The notes under the pieces were generated by a model. That model did no database searches. It was given only the letters and a program-made list of their open reading frames with translations, and was not told the origin of the DNA. From contig NZ_JOHO01000059.1 in assembly GCF_000719705.1 (NCBI RefSeq), forward strand, positions 1 to 42,725: DNA of 42,725 bases, given 5' to 3'. The DNA is from Streptomyces sp. NRRL S-350 (GTDB lineage: Bacteria > Actinomycetota > Actinomycetes > Streptomycetales > Streptomycetaceae). Of the stretch, positions 19,673-28,411 are shown in pieces (position 1 is the first letter of the stretch; the number at the start of each line of letters is the position of its first letter). The translations under genes and the position numbers were made by a program.

Positions 19673-20974
19673 TCAGTCGGCGGACTTGCGCCGGTGGTCG
19701 CGCAGCACCACACCGCCGCCGATCAGCAGGGCGACCAGCAGCACGCCGACACCGAGGACGTACGTCGCGGTGCGGCCGTCGCGGTCGGCCTGGGTCTCGC
19801 CGAGGCCCACCGGCCGCGGCACGATCGGGGCGGAGGCGAGCTGCACCGGGGCGTCCGGGGTGGGGGTGGCCGGCGCCACGTCGGGGGCCTTGGTGACGGC
19901 CTTGACCGGGTCCACCACGCCCCAGCCGACGAACCGGTCCGGGTCGCGCTGGGTGCGCTGGGCGGTCTGCTCGATCCAGGCCCGCACCTGGGCCGGCTTC
20001 CACCCCGGGTGGGCGCCGACCAGCAGCGCGGCGAGCCCGGAGACGTACGGGGCGGCGAAACTGGTGCCGTTGTCCACGCACTGGCCGCTGCCGGGCACGG
20101 TGGACAGCATGTCGACGCCGGGCGCGGCGACCTTCACGAAGGAGCCGTACTGGGAGAACGGGGCGCGCTCGTTGTTGCGGTCCGAGGCACCGACGGCCAG
20201 CACGGTCGGGAAGGCGCCCGGATAGGTGTCGCCCTCCTTGCCGTCGTTCCCGGTGGAGGCGACCACCACGACACCGGCCGCTTCCGCGGCCTCGATCTCG
20301 GCCTTGAGCTCCTGGTACCCGCCGAAGTGGGCGTCGCCCGCGCCGCGCACGTCCTGGGAGATGTTGATGACCTTGGCCTTGGCCGCGACCGCCTCGTGGA
20401 CGGCCTTCACGAGCGTGGAGACGTCGCCGTTGCCGTCGCTGTCGTTCTGCCGGATCGAGAGGATCTGGGCGTCGGGGGCCAGTCCGACGAAGCCGGTCCG
20501 GTCGCTCTTGCGGGCGGCGATGATGCCGGCCACCTTGGTGCCGTGACCGACCGGGTCCTCGGTGGACTTGCCCGGGACCGGTTCCTTCGTCTCCCGGTTG
20601 ACCAGCAGGTTGGAACCCTCCTGGACCTTGTCGACCGGCGGCGGGGGGTTCTTGTCGACCGCGGGGTCGGTGGCCGGCACCTGACCGGCCAGCTGCGGGT
20701 TGTTCCGGTCGACGCCGGTGTCGATGACCGCGACCTTCACGCCCTTGCCCGTGGTCCTCCCGCCCTGCCACAGCTCGTCCAGCAGCAGGCGCTGCAGCGA
20801 CCACGGCACGGTCTGCACGTCGGGCGCGTTCTTGGGGCAGTCGCCCGCGGCGGCCAGCCCGGGCCCGCCGTCGGCGTACGCCGGGGCGGCGAGCGGGCCG
20901 CCCAGCACCGCCAGCGCGGCCAGTGCCGCGGCCGCCTTCCGGTACCCGCGTCCGGACACCCTGCCACCCCTCAT
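19673..20974 (-). CDS. mycP: Mycosin, type VII secretion-associated serine protease
   Basis: Mycosins are membrane-anchored subtilisin-like proteases required for ESX complex function. From the ATG at 20974 the protein has 433 residues. A signal peptide ends near AYA-DG (residue 34). The catalytic triad is Asp85 (VAVIDTGVD), His144 (PVGHGTKVAG) and Ser305 (NGTSFAAP), with the oxyanion Asn in ASTGND (about 243). A Pro-rich linker precedes a C-terminal membrane helix (about 400-422) and a basic tail, so the protease domain faces outside. The frame continues to a GTG at 20983, but GGTGG is better placed for the ATG. It is the last gene of the esx arm, 77 bases after the WXG100 gene. Confidence 0.92.
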   Translation of the reverse strand: MRGGRVSGRGYRKAAAALAALAVLGGPLAAPAYADGGPGLAAAGDCPKNAPDVQTVPWSLQRLLLDELWQGGRTTGKGVKVAVIDTGVDRNNPQLAGQVPATDPAVDKNPPPPVDKVQEGSNLLVNRETKEPVPGKSTEDPVGHGTKVAGIIAARKSDRTGFVGLAPDAQILSIRQNDSDGNGDVSTLVKAVHEAVAAKAKVINISQDVRGAGDAHFGGYQELKAEIEAAEAAGVVVVASTGNDGKEGDTYPGAFPTVLAVGASDRNNERAPFSQYGSFVKVAAPGVDMLSTVPGSGQCVDNGTSFAAPYVSGLAALLVGAHPGWKPAQVRAWIEQTAQRTQRDPDRFVGWGVVDPVKAVTKAPDVAPATPTPDAPVQLASAPIVPRPVGLGETQADRDGRTATYVLGVGVLLVALLIGGGVVLRDHRRKSAD

Positions 20975-21059
20975 GTCGTCCACCCGTGCCGCGCGCCGAG
21001 GGGCGGGTGCCCGGAGTCCGGGTACCCGCCCCCTGTCGTTCCCCCTGGGGAACGCGTCG

Positions 21060-21350
21060 TCAGTGCCAGAGCTTGGCGTTGTTGTCCTCGGTCGTCTTGT
21101 AGCTCTGCGCGGCGTTGTCCAGCGAGGTCGCGATCTGCGTGCAGACCTGCTGGAGGTCCTTGGCGCGGTCGTCCCAGACCTTCTGGTGGGCCTGGTAGCC
21201 CTCCTGGGCGACGCCCTGCCAGCTGGAGGCGATGCGCGTGACGTTGCCCCGGAGGTCGTTCAGCAGGTGGTCGATGCGGCCCGCCGAGGCCCGCACCTCC
21301 TCGGCCGCGTGGTGAACGGTCTCGAAGTTGACGAGAATGTGGTCGGACAC
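21060..21350 (-). CDS. esxA: WXG100-family secreted protein (second esx gene)
   Basis: This is a small helical-hairpin substrate of the ESX system, 96 residues. The turn motif appears as WQG (SSWQGVAQ, about 43-50) and the C-terminal export signal YxxxE as YKTTE (about 84-88). These proteins are exported as dimers, recognised by the last ATPase domain of EccC. The start is GTG at 21350 with GGGAGA upstream. It follows another WXG100 gene in the same direction, and together they form the esx pair. The letter esxA follows the S. coelicolor esxB-esxA order and is by position only. Confidence 0.9.
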   Translation of the reverse strand: MSDHILVNFETVHHAAEEVRASAGRIDHLLNDLRGNVTRIASSWQGVAQEGYQAHQKVWDDRAKDLQQVCTQIATSLDNAAQSYKTTEDNNAKLWH

Positions 21351-21429
21351 GTTGTCTCCCTTGACGAGGGTGCGGGGCGTCCTGCGGTCAGTGGCGGACG
21401 CCCCGCCGAGCGGTGGAGCGGAACAGACC

Positions 21430-21493
21430 GGCGATCGGCGCGCGGGCGGCGATCAGCGCGGGTGACGGCGATCAGCGCGGTACGGCGATCAGC
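21430..21493. repeat. GGCGATCAGC repeats in the esx spacer
   Basis: Four copies of GGCGATC(A/G)GC start at 21430, 21448, 21467 and 21484, that is every 17-19 bases. The last one covers the stop codon of the upstream esx gene. The array looks like slippage copies of the gene end. Confidence 0.6.
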
Positions 21494-21794
21494 CCTGGGC
21501 GGTGGAGAACATCGCCTTCTGCTCTTCTTCGGTGCTCGCGTAGTGCTTGGTGGTCTGCTCGATCGCGTGCTTGATCGCGTTCAGCGACTCCTTGAGCTTC
21601 GCGATGTCGTCGTTGACCTTGTTCTGCAGGTTCGTGTACGCGGTCGCCGCCTGGCCCTGCCAGCCACCGGTGATGCCCGAGACCGTGCTGATGAGCTTGG
21701 TCCGCTCGGCCTCGATCTTGCCGATGGCCTCTTCGATCTGCTTGGCGAAAGCCAGCATCTCCTGAGCGGTCATCGTGAACTGACCCTGAGCCAT
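21489..21794 (-). CDS. esxB: WXG100-family secreted protein (first esx gene)
   Basis: This is an ESX substrate of 101 residues. The WQG turn lies at about 44-46 (GGWQGQAATAY) and the C-terminal export motif YASTE at about 84-88, between two amphipathic helices. The start is ATG at 21794 (AQGQFTMTAQEM), chosen because it gives the family length; the frame is open to 21914 but the added part overlaps the promoter. It leads the esxB-esxA-mycP direction of transcription. The letter is assigned by order. Both esx proteins are probably exported as a heterodimer through EccC. Confidence 0.9.
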   Translation of the reverse strand: MAQGQFTMTAQEMLAFAKQIEEAIGKIEAERTKLISTVSGITGGWQGQAATAYTNLQNKVNDDIAKLKESLNAIKHAIEQTTKHYASTEEEQKAMFSTAQG

Positions 21795-21856
21795 GCTCCA
21801 CCGTCCCCCATGAGACAACATTGCGTATGCGGAGGGCCCTGCGGGCCCCGACCGCC

Positions 21857-21874
21857 GCATCACCCGTGTGATGC
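21857..21874 (-). promoter_or_regulatory. Hairpin at the predicted 5' end of the esx mRNA
   Basis: Seven-base arms GCATCAC and GTGATGC with a CCGT loop begin just after the predicted transcription start. The element could stabilise the abundant esx mRNA or serve as an operator. Confidence 0.4.
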
Positions 21875-21882
21875 CCAGCAGC

Positions 21883-21911
21883 ACTGTAGTCGGCACACGC
21901 AGCTCGCCCAA
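21883..21911 (-). promoter_or_regulatory. Promoter of the esx operon
   Basis: On the minus strand TTGGGC and TACAGT are separated by 17 bases, a good match to an actinomycete housekeeping promoter. The start would lie about 80 bases upstream of the first esx gene. This places the eccB gene in a separate transcript. Confidence 0.55.
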
Positions 21912-21990
21912 CACCGAGCACTGAGTAGTTACCAGACCATGACACTGCGGCCAAATCCACTGCCGCGCCTGGTCGATCGGGTGTTCTGCG

Positions 21991-23670
21991 TCAGGCGTTC
22001 TGCGGCTGGGCGGCGCTCTTCGCGGTCAGCGGCGGGCCCGCCGGGACCAGGTCCGACCACTCGTGCGGCACCGGCAGCGGCTGGACCCCCTGGTAGCCCA
22101 ACCGGGCCTGGTTGCCGCCGGGTTCGTCCTGCTGCTGACCGGGCTGCTGGTCCGGCGCCCCGGGGGCCGCGGTGCTCGGCTGCGGCGTGGGCTGCTTCGG
22201 GGCGCCCGCCTGTCCGGGCTGCGGCGAGGCGGTGGCGTGGCCGCCGTCACCGTTGGACGGCACGGCGTAGCGCAACCCGGTCTCGGTGATCAGGTAGTCG
22301 GTGCCGGAGCCGCCGGTGCTGTTGTCCAGCGAGCGGTAGAACAGCCCGTGCCCGGGGGTCACGTACCCGGCGCCGGCGCCGTTGTTGTACGGCGCGGGGT
22401 ACGAAGTCCCGGCCCAGACACTGCGCTTGGGCGTACGGCCGTCCTCGGCGACGCCGTCGAAGGTGCTGCACACGACCAGCCGGGCGTCCTGGCGGTCCTG
22501 CCAGTTGTTGACCGGCGCACCGGACTTCAGCGGCCAGTCCGCCGGCGTGTCCGGCAGTCGGACGTCGCCGCCCGCCATGGAGTTGTCGGCCGGGGTCATC
22601 TCGTCGCTGCGCGGCTTCTTGTCCTGGTCGTACTTGTAGAGCACCTGGTAGGCCGGGTTCTGCCGGATCAGCTCCGCCTGGAACGGGGTGACCAGGTAGA
22701 GCTGGTCCTTGCCGACCACGTAGTGGCGGTCCTGGTAGTGCACCAGCCGGCCGATCCGGCGGTCGGCCGCGTTCTCCAGCTTCACCGCGGAGTTGGCGCC
22801 CTGGGAGTCGGCCATGCCCTCGACCCTCGGGAAGGTGACCGGGGTGCCGCTCACCAGGGTGTCGAGCCACTCCCGCTTGACCCGCTGCGGCACCGCGTTC
22901 GGCCCGAACACCGCCGTGATCAGCGCCTTGCGCTCCTTGTCGTCCGACTGCGGGGAACCGATCTCGTGCTTGCGCCCCTGCGCGTCGACGAGGAAGACCT
23001 TCGCGCCCGCGGCAGCCGGCTGACCCGGCGCCGGCACGGCCGCCACCTGCTGCTCGTCGGCCTGCTGGACCAGCATCAGCTGGTCCGGGCCGAGCATCCG
23101 GTCCTTCGCCGACAGCGCCGCCGCGTCCGCGCCCGCCGCCACGAACACCGCCTGGTTGACGGTCTCCTGCTTCTCGTCCGAGCCGGGGCGGTCGCAGACC
23201 GCCCACTTCATCGACTGGCTCGCGTTGTCCTTGGTCGGCAGCTTGTCCGGCGCGTACGGGATGCCGATCGTCGGACCGTGGTTGGGGTACCGGTCGAGCA
23301 CCCCGTCGTCGACCACCACGACCTTGGCGTCGGCCGGCAGCACCAGTCGCGCCGACGACATGTTGAGCACCTGGTGCAGCCGCTTGGTCTTGTTGTCCGG
23401 GTCGGTCAGCACCACGTAGCGGGTGGTCGACTGCTTGCCCTGGATGATGTTCTTGCCGTCGTCCCACTTCACCGGCGCACTCGGCTTGAACACCCCCCAG
23501 AGCCCGAACCCGGCCACGACCACCACCCCGGCCAGGACGCTCGGCAGCACCGCCTTCACCGGACGCGGCGCGTCCTCGTCACTGCCGCCGCCGGCGGGCA
23601 GCAGGAACGCGCCCACCGTCCGCTTGCGGGCGAAGGTGTAGGCGTTCAGCTCGTCCCGGCGCGATGCCAT
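21991..23670 (-). CDS. eccB: Type VII secretion protein EccB
   Basis: EccB is a structural subunit of the ESX membrane complex with a large extracytoplasmic domain. The 559-residue protein begins with the family start SRRDELNAYTFARKRTVGAFL (about 3-23). One membrane helix follows at about 40-61. The outer domain contains repeated R(E/D)- and YLVT-type elements and the two cysteines KWAVCDRPG and LVVCSTFDG typical of the family. A Pro/Gln-rich C-terminus with a conserved LGYQGVQPLPVPHEW segment ends it. The start is ATG at 23670; the open frame upstream is antisense to eccE. It is divergent from eccE and lies upstream of the esx genes on the same strand. Confidence 0.93.
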   Translation of the reverse strand: MASRRDELNAYTFARKRTVGAFLLPAGGGSDEDAPRPVKAVLPSVLAGVVVVAGFGLWGVFKPSAPVKWDDGKNIIQGKQSTTRYVVLTDPDNKTKRLHQVLNMSSARLVLPADAKVVVVDDGVLDRYPNHGPTIGIPYAPDKLPTKDNASQSMKWAVCDRPGSDEKQETVNQAVFVAAGADAAALSAKDRMLGPDQLMLVQQADEQQVAAVPAPGQPAAAGAKVFLVDAQGRKHEIGSPQSDDKERKALITAVFGPNAVPQRVKREWLDTLVSGTPVTFPRVEGMADSQGANSAVKLENAADRRIGRLVHYQDRHYVVGKDQLYLVTPFQAELIRQNPAYQVLYKYDQDKKPRSDEMTPADNSMAGGDVRLPDTPADWPLKSGAPVNNWQDRQDARLVVCSTFDGVAEDGRTPKRSVWAGTSYPAPYNNGAGAGYVTPGHGLFYRSLDNSTGGSGTDYLITETGLRYAVPSNGDGGHATASPQPGQAGAPKQPTPQPSTAAPGAPDQQPGQQQDEPGGNQARLGYQGVQPLPVPHEWSDLVPAGPPLTAKSAAQPQNA

Positions 23671-23874
23671 CCTCGTCGTCCCCCTTGTCGGACCTGTCAG
23701 ACCTGTCAGCCCTCGTCGGCCGTTGCCGGACCGACCCGCCCCGTGGTCCACCCGCCGGGCACGAACCGGCGCGAACCCTCTACGATGCGGCAGCAGACGG
23801 TGAGTACGGTACGGGTACGGTCCGCGAACCAGCCAGTCGGGCCGCGACCACGGATCAGAGAGGGCCACCGGGGG
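23671..23874. promoter_or_regulatory. Divergent eccB-eccE promoter region
   Basis: The spacer has a direct repeat GACCTGTCA-GACCTGTCA at 23691-23708, close to the eccB start. TACGAT at about 23780-23785 on the plus strand is a -10-like box for eccE. Neither has a convincing -35 partner. Confidence 0.35.
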
Positions 23875-25290
23875 ATGCCAAGCCAGACCGCTCCAGGACG
23901 CCGCCGCACCACGGGAGGTGGGAGGTCGCGCCGGGCCGGTCGGGCGCAGCACGCCGGTCCGCCGCCCGCCGGGGCCGGGCCCGACCGTCCGCAGCCGGGG
24001 CCGCAGCCGGGCGCCGGCGGCGCCGTCCAGGTCCGGGTCAATCCCCGACCGGGGCTGCTCGGCGGCCGGTTGAAGCTCCAGCAGCTCGTCCTGGTCGAGG
24101 TCGCGGCGGCCCTGGTCGCGGTCGGCTGGACGATCAGCCGCCCGGCCGCGGCCGGCTTCGGCGCGGTCGCCCTGCTCCTGCTCGTCGTCGCGGTCGTCCC
24201 GCTGCGCGGGCGGACCATCCCGGAGCTGCTTCGGGTGCGCGCCGCCCTCAAGTCCCGCCGCAGGAATGCCCGGACGCTGCTGCCGCCGGCCGGCACCGAC
24301 CCGGCGCTGGCACCGGCGCTGGAGCTCGAACCTGGGCTGCGCACCTGCACCCACGCCACCGAGGCCGAGTTCGGCGGCCGCCCCGTCCGCCGGGAGACCG
24401 GCATGGTCGGCGACGGCACCTTCCTCAGCTCGGTGCTGCTCGTCCAGGCCAAGGACCAGCCGCTGCGCCCGGTGCGCACCGCGCTGCCGCTGCCGCTGGA
24501 CGTCGTCTGCTCGGCGCTCACGGTGGACGACATCACCCTGGAGTCGGTGCAGCTGGTCCAGCACACCCAGCCCGCCCCTGCCCCCCACCTGCCCGAGCAG
24601 TCGCTGGCCGCCCGCGCCTACCGCGAACTGCCGGACGGCACCTCCACGCCGGGGCTGCGGCTGACCTGGGTCGCCCTCAAGCTCGACCCGGAGCGCGCGG
24701 CGACCGCCGTCCGGGCCCGCGGCGGCGGCGAGGAGGGCGCCCGCAAGGCACTGCAGCGGGTGACCGACCAGCTCGCCGGGCGGCTCAACAGCGCCGGGTT
24801 CAACGCGACCGTGCTGGACGAGCGCGAACTGATCGCCGCCCTGGCCATCTCCGCCTGTGCCAACCCGATCGCGGTGGCCGGCCGCCAGGGCACCGGCAGC
24901 GGCGGCGGCACCACCCGCCGCACCCAGGAGGGCAACCGGTTCTGGCGGATCGACGACCGCTGGCACACCACCTACGGGATCTCCCGCTGGCCGCAGCTCA
25001 GCCGCCCCGGCGGCGCCCCCGGCCGGATCGCCGCGCCGGACCTGGTCAACCTGATCACCGGCTCCCCGGCCCTCGCCAGCACCTTCAGCCTGACCGCCGG
25101 GCACGGCACCGGCGGCTCGGTCACCATCAGCGGACACCTGCGGGTGACCGGGCGCAGCGAGAGCGAGGTCGGACTGGTCGGCCGCCAGGTGGAGACCAGG
25201 GCGCAGAGCGCCGGCCTCGGCCTCGTCCGGCTCGACCTGGAGCAGGCCCCCGGCATGCTCGCCACCCTGCCGCTGGGAGGAGCGTCCTGA
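23875..25290 (+). CDS. eccE: Type VII secretion protein EccE
   Basis: EccE is the peripheral membrane subunit of the ESX core complex. The 471-residue protein has a Pro/Arg-rich N-terminus of about 55 residues. Two adjacent membrane helices follow at about 71-87 and 91-110 (LVLVEVAAALVAVGW, FGAVALLLLVVAVVPL), then a cytoplasmic domain with the basic helix LLRVRAALKSRRRNA. The C-terminus (EGNRFWRIDDRWHTTYGISRWP) matches my memory of streptomycete EccE. The start is ATG at 23875, behind AGAGGG or GGGGG. Its TGA overlaps the ATG of the next gene (TGATG), so the two are translationally coupled. Confidence 0.85.
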   Translation: MPSQTAPGRRRTTGGGRSRRAGRAQHAGPPPAGAGPDRPQPGPQPGAGGAVQVRVNPRPGLLGGRLKLQQLVLVEVAAALVAVGWTISRPAAAGFGAVALLLLVVAVVPLRGRTIPELLRVRAALKSRRRNARTLLPPAGTDPALAPALELEPGLRTCTHATEAEFGGRPVRRETGMVGDGTFLSSVLLVQAKDQPLRPVRTALPLPLDVVCSALTVDDITLESVQLVQHTQPAPAPHLPEQSLAARAYRELPDGTSTPGLRLTWVALKLDPERAATAVRARGGGEEGARKALQRVTDQLAGRLNSAGFNATVLDERELIAALAISACANPIAVAGRQGTGSGGGTTRRTQEGNRFWRIDDRWHTTYGISRWPQLSRPGGAPGRIAAPDLVNLITGSPALASTFSLTAGHGTGGSVTISGHLRVTGRSESEVGLVGRQVETRAQSAGLGLVRLDLEQAPGMLATLPLGGAS

Positions 25291-26057
25291 TGGCGTACCA
25301 GACCTACCCCGCCCTCGGCCCGCAGCCGGGCACCGAACAGCGCCGGCCGCGGCCGCGGATCCTGCCCGGCTTCGGCCTGCGCGGCCCCCGCCGGGAGAAG
25401 CACGTCCTGGAGCCGGCCGACCTCGCGGCCCTGGCCTTCCCGGTCGGCGACGACGGCGTGGTCATCGGCGTCGACCCGCAGGGGCTGCCCGCGGTGCTCG
25501 GCCTCTTCCGCCCCAGCGCGTACGACCTGGTCCTGGTCGGCGGCATGTGGACGGCGCAGATCATCGCGCTGCGGGCCGCCGCGATCGGCGCCCGGGTCGT
25601 GGTGGAGACCGCCCGCGGTCAGCTCTGGGGCCCGATGGCGCAGGCCGCCGGCGGCGGCCAGCCGTGCGTGACGGTCCACCAGGTCGGCCGACTGGGACCG
25701 CAGGGCGCCTCGGTGGCCTCGCCGGTGCTGGTGGTGCGCGACCTCGGCGCCCGCCCGCCGCGCAGCCGGCTCTCCGCCGCGCCCTGGCAGACCACCCTGA
25801 CGCTGCTGCCGTACCTGGGCCCGAACGCCGCCCGGGTGCTGAACGCCGCCGACCTCGTCGGCGTCCAGCGGATCTCCCCGCAGGAGGCGGAGCTGACCGG
25901 CCGGGTGCTGTCGCTCCCGGCGCAGGACGTGGCCACGCTGCCCACCCTCGGCGACGACCTCACCCTGTGGGCGACCCGGATGCGGCGCCAGTACGTACGG
26001 GCCGTGGCCGGGCAGGCCGAGCAGCAGGTGCTCGGCGGTCCGCGACGGATGGACTGA
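25290..26057 (+). CDS. ESX-linked conserved protein of unknown function
   Basis: I do not recognise a named domain. The 255-residue protein shows no membrane helix or signal peptide, so it is probably cytoplasmic. Two Gly-rich alpha/beta elements stand out: LVLVGGMWTAQIIALRAAAIGARVVVET (about 76-103) and SPVLVVRDLGARPP (about 144-157). They look like a Rossmann-like fold without a P-loop. The start shares one base with the eccE stop and has GGGAGGAG upstream, so it is made together with EccE. A MinD-like ATPase gene follows 131 bases later. The placement suggests an ESX assembly or regulatory partner; the function is inferred only from context. Confidence 0.6.
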   Translation: MAYQTYPALGPQPGTEQRRPRPRILPGFGLRGPRREKHVLEPADLAALAFPVGDDGVVIGVDPQGLPAVLGLFRPSAYDLVLVGGMWTAQIIALRAAAIGARVVVETARGQLWGPMAQAAGGGQPCVTVHQVGRLGPQGASVASPVLVVRDLGARPPRSRLSAAPWQTTLTLLPYLGPNAARVLNAADLVGVQRISPQEAELTGRVLSLPAQDVATLPTLGDDLTLWATRMRRQYVRAVAGQAEQQVLGGPRRMD

Positions 26058-26104
26058 GCGGCGGCTCGCCGCACCCGGCGGGCCGCCGCGGAACCGAAGC
26101 CGCC

Positions 26105-26134
26105 TTCAACGGGGGTTGCCGTACGGCCTAGTCT
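26105..26134 (+). promoter_or_regulatory. Promoter of the MinD-like gene with flanking inverted repeat
   Basis: TTCAAC and TAGTCT are 18 bases apart. GTTGCCG (26115-26121) and CGGCAAC (26141-26147) form an inverted repeat spanning the -10 box, which would suit repressor binding. Confidence 0.4.
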
Positions 26135-26188
26135 GTGATGCGGCAACGGCACCGCTGAACAAGCGGCGGCGAACACGAGGGAGCCAGA

Positions 26189-28354
26189 GTGAGCAGCGAT
26201 CGGGACGGCGTCTACGTCGGCGACAACGCGGCAGAGGACGACGACGACTGGTCGGACGCGCCTGACTACACTCCCCCGTCCTGGTACGTGCAGACGGAGG
26301 CGGCCGCGGCCCCGGCTCCCGCTCCGGCTCCCGCTGCGTCGGCGGCCCCTCCGGTGGGGCCGCCCGTCGGCGCGCCCGCTGCGGAGGCCGTGCCGCCCGC
26401 GCAGGCGCCGGCCGCGCCGGACGCCCCGGCGCAGGAGGCGGCGCACGCCCAGGCGCCGGCTCCGGCTCCGGCCCCGGCGCACGACCAGGCCCCGGCCGAG
26501 GGCCAGGCCCCGCCGGCGGCCCCGGTGCCGCCGCCCGCGCCCGTCGCCCCGGGGCCGTCGGCGCCTCCGGTCCAGGCCGAGGCGCAGCACGTCCCGTTCC
26601 CGGCGCCGCCCCCGATGACGGCCCCCGTCCCCGTCCCCGCCGCCGAGCAGCCGCCCGCGGCCGCCCCTGCCTGGCCGCCGGCGGAGGGCTCGGTCCAGCC
26701 GCCCGCACCCCAGCCGTACCCGGCGCCCGCCCCGGCTCCCACGGCGGCCGCGCAGCCCCCGCAGCCCGGACCGCCGCAGGCCTTCGCCCAGCCGCCCGCC
26801 CAGGCCGTCCCGCAGCAGCCGCAGGACGCGCAGGCGGCGTGGGATCCGCAGGCCGCCTGGGCGGCCCAGGCCCAGGCCCAGACGGCCGCCGCCGCACAGC
26901 AGCCCGCGCAGGCCCAGCCGCCGGTCCAGCCGCAGCCGCAGGCCCAGCCCGGCCCGGTGGACCCGCGCCAGGGCGGCTGGCCGCAGCCCGCCGCGTACCA
27001 GCAGCCCGGCCAGCCCCAGCCCGCCCAGCCGCAGCAGGTCCAGCAGCCCCAGCCCCCGGCCCCCGCGCAGCAGTGGCAGCAGCCGCAGGCCCCGCAGCCC
27101 GCCGCGTTCCAGCAGTCCGCCGCCCCGCAGCAGACCGCGCACGGCGCGCCGCTCGGCTACACCGCCGCCGTCGAGCTGTCCTCGGACCGGCTGCTGCGCA
27201 GCCAGCCCAAGCAGCAGCGCCAGCAGTCGCGCTTCCAGTTCGGCGGCAAGGCGGCGGCGGCCGAGAAGGCCCGCCGGCTGGAGATCATCCGCACCCCGGT
27301 GATGAGCTGCTACCGGATCGCCGTGATCAGCCTCAAGGGCGGGGTCGGCAAGACCACGACCACCACCGCGCTCGGCGCGACCCTGGCCAGCGAGCGCCAG
27401 GACAAGGTGATCGCGATCGACGCCAACCCGGACGCCGGCACCCTGGGCCGCCGGGTCAAGCGCCAGACCGGCGCGACCATCCGCGACCTGGTGACGGCCA
27501 TCCCGCACCTGCGCAGCTACATGGACATCCGTCAGTTCACCTCGCAGGACCTGAACTCGGGCCTGGAGATCCTGGCGAACGACGTCGACCCGGCGGTCTC
27601 CACCACCTTCAACGACTCGGACTACCGCCAGGTCATCGACGTGCTGGGCCGCCAGTACCCGATCATCCTGACCGACTCGGGCACCGGCCTGCTCTACAGC
27701 GCGATGCGCGGCGTGCTGGACCTCGCCGACCAGCTGATCATCGTCTCCACCCCCAGCGTGGACGGCGCCTCCAGCGCCTCGACCACCCTGGACTGGCTCT
27801 CCGCGCACGGCTACGCCGACCTGGTGCAGCGCAGCATCACGGTCGTCTCCGGAGTCCGCGAGACCAGCAAGATGATCAAGGTCGAGGACATCGTCGCGCA
27901 CTTCCAGACCCGCTGCCGCGGCGTCGTCGTGGTGCCGTTCGACGAGAGCCTGGCGGCCGGCGCCGAGGTCAACCTCGACATGATGCGGCCCAAGGTCCGC
28001 GAGGCGTACTTCGAGCTGGCCACCCTGGTGGGCGAGGACATCGTCCGGGCCCAGCAGGCCGCCGCCCAGCAGTCCTCCTGGCAGCAGGCGCAGGCCCCGC
28101 AGCCGCAGCCCTACCAGGCCCAGGGCGCGCAGTCCCCGCAGCCCGCCCCGGGCGCGCCGTGGGCACCGCAGCCCGGCCAGGCCCCGCCGCCCCCGGCCGG
28201 GTACGGCTACCCGCAGCAGCAGCCGTGGGCGCCTCAGCAGGGCGCGCCCGCCCCGCAGCCGGGCCCCGACTACGGCTACCCGGCCGCCGGACCGGACGGC
28301 TACCAGCCCCCGCCGCCCGGCTACGGCTACCCGCCGCAGGCACCCCAGCAGTGA
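26189..28354 (+). CDS. MinD/ParA-like ATPase with Pro/Ala/Gln-rich tails (EspI-like)
   Basis: At 721 residues it has a short acidic head, then about 320 residues of Pro/Ala/Gln-rich low-complexity sequence. The MinD-like ATPase core spans about 375-625, and a second Pro/Gln-rich tail with three YGYP blocks ends the protein. The P-loop is [10 protein letters not shown] (KGGVGKTT 383-390, the deviant Walker A of the family), with [13 protein letters not shown] and a later ILTDSGTG. Mycobacterial EspI is also a Pro/Ala-rich MinD-like ATPase in an ESX locus, so a related ESX control or positioning role is likely. The start is GTG at 26189 behind GAGGGAG. It is the last ESX-island gene and is followed by a strong terminator. 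Confidence 0.85.
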   Translation: MSSDRDGVYVGDNAAEDDDDWSDAPDYTPPSWYVQTEAAAAPAPAPAPAASAAPPVGPPVGAPAAEAVPPAQAPAAPDAPAQEAAHAQAPAPAPAPAHDQAPAEGQAPPAAPVPPPAPVAPGPSAPPVQAEAQHVPFPAPPPMTAPVPVPAAEQPPAAAPAWPPAEGSVQPPAPQPYPAPAPAPTAAAQPPQPGPPQAFAQPPAQAVPQQPQDAQAAWDPQAAWAAQAQAQTAAAAQQPAQAQPPVQPQPQAQPGPVDPRQGGWPQPAAYQQPGQPQPAQPQQVQQPQPPAPAQQWQQPQAPQPAAFQQSAAPQQTAHGAPLGYTAAVELSSDRLLRSQPKQQRQQSRFQFGGKAAAAEKARRLEIIRTPVMSCYRIAVISLKGGVGKTTTTTALGATLASERQDKVIAIDANPDAGTLGRRVKRQTGATIRDLVTAIPHLRSYMDIRQFTSQDLNSGLEILANDVDPAVSTTFNDSDYRQVIDVLGRQYPIILTDSGTGLLYSAMRGVLDLADQLIIVSTPSVDGASSASTTLDWLSAHGYADLVQRSITVVSGVRETSKMIKVEDIVAHFQTRCRGVVVVPFDESLAAGAEVNLDMMRPKVREAYFELATLVGEDIVRAQQAAAQQSSWQQAQAPQPQPYQAQGAQSPQPAPGAPWAPQPGQAPPPPAGYGYPQQQPWAPQQGAPAPQPGPDYGYPAAGPDGYQPPPPGYGYPPQAPQQ

Positions 28355-28361
28355 CGGCACG

Positions 28362-28398
28362 GGAAGGGGCCGCCGACACCGGGTCGGCGGCCCCTTCC
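28362..28398. terminator. Bidirectional terminator of the MinD-like gene and ribF
   Basis: Perfect 16-bp arms GGAAGGGGCCGCCGAC and GTCGGCGGCCCCTTCC with a 5-base loop lie between convergent genes. Confidence 0.8.
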
Positions 28399-28411
28399 GT
28401 CGCTGCGCGGC

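Noticed and set aside
21991..25137. 1048-codon frame suggesting a larger EccB
   Set aside because: The upstream half is antisense to eccE; the EccB family N-terminus begins at the ATG at 23670.
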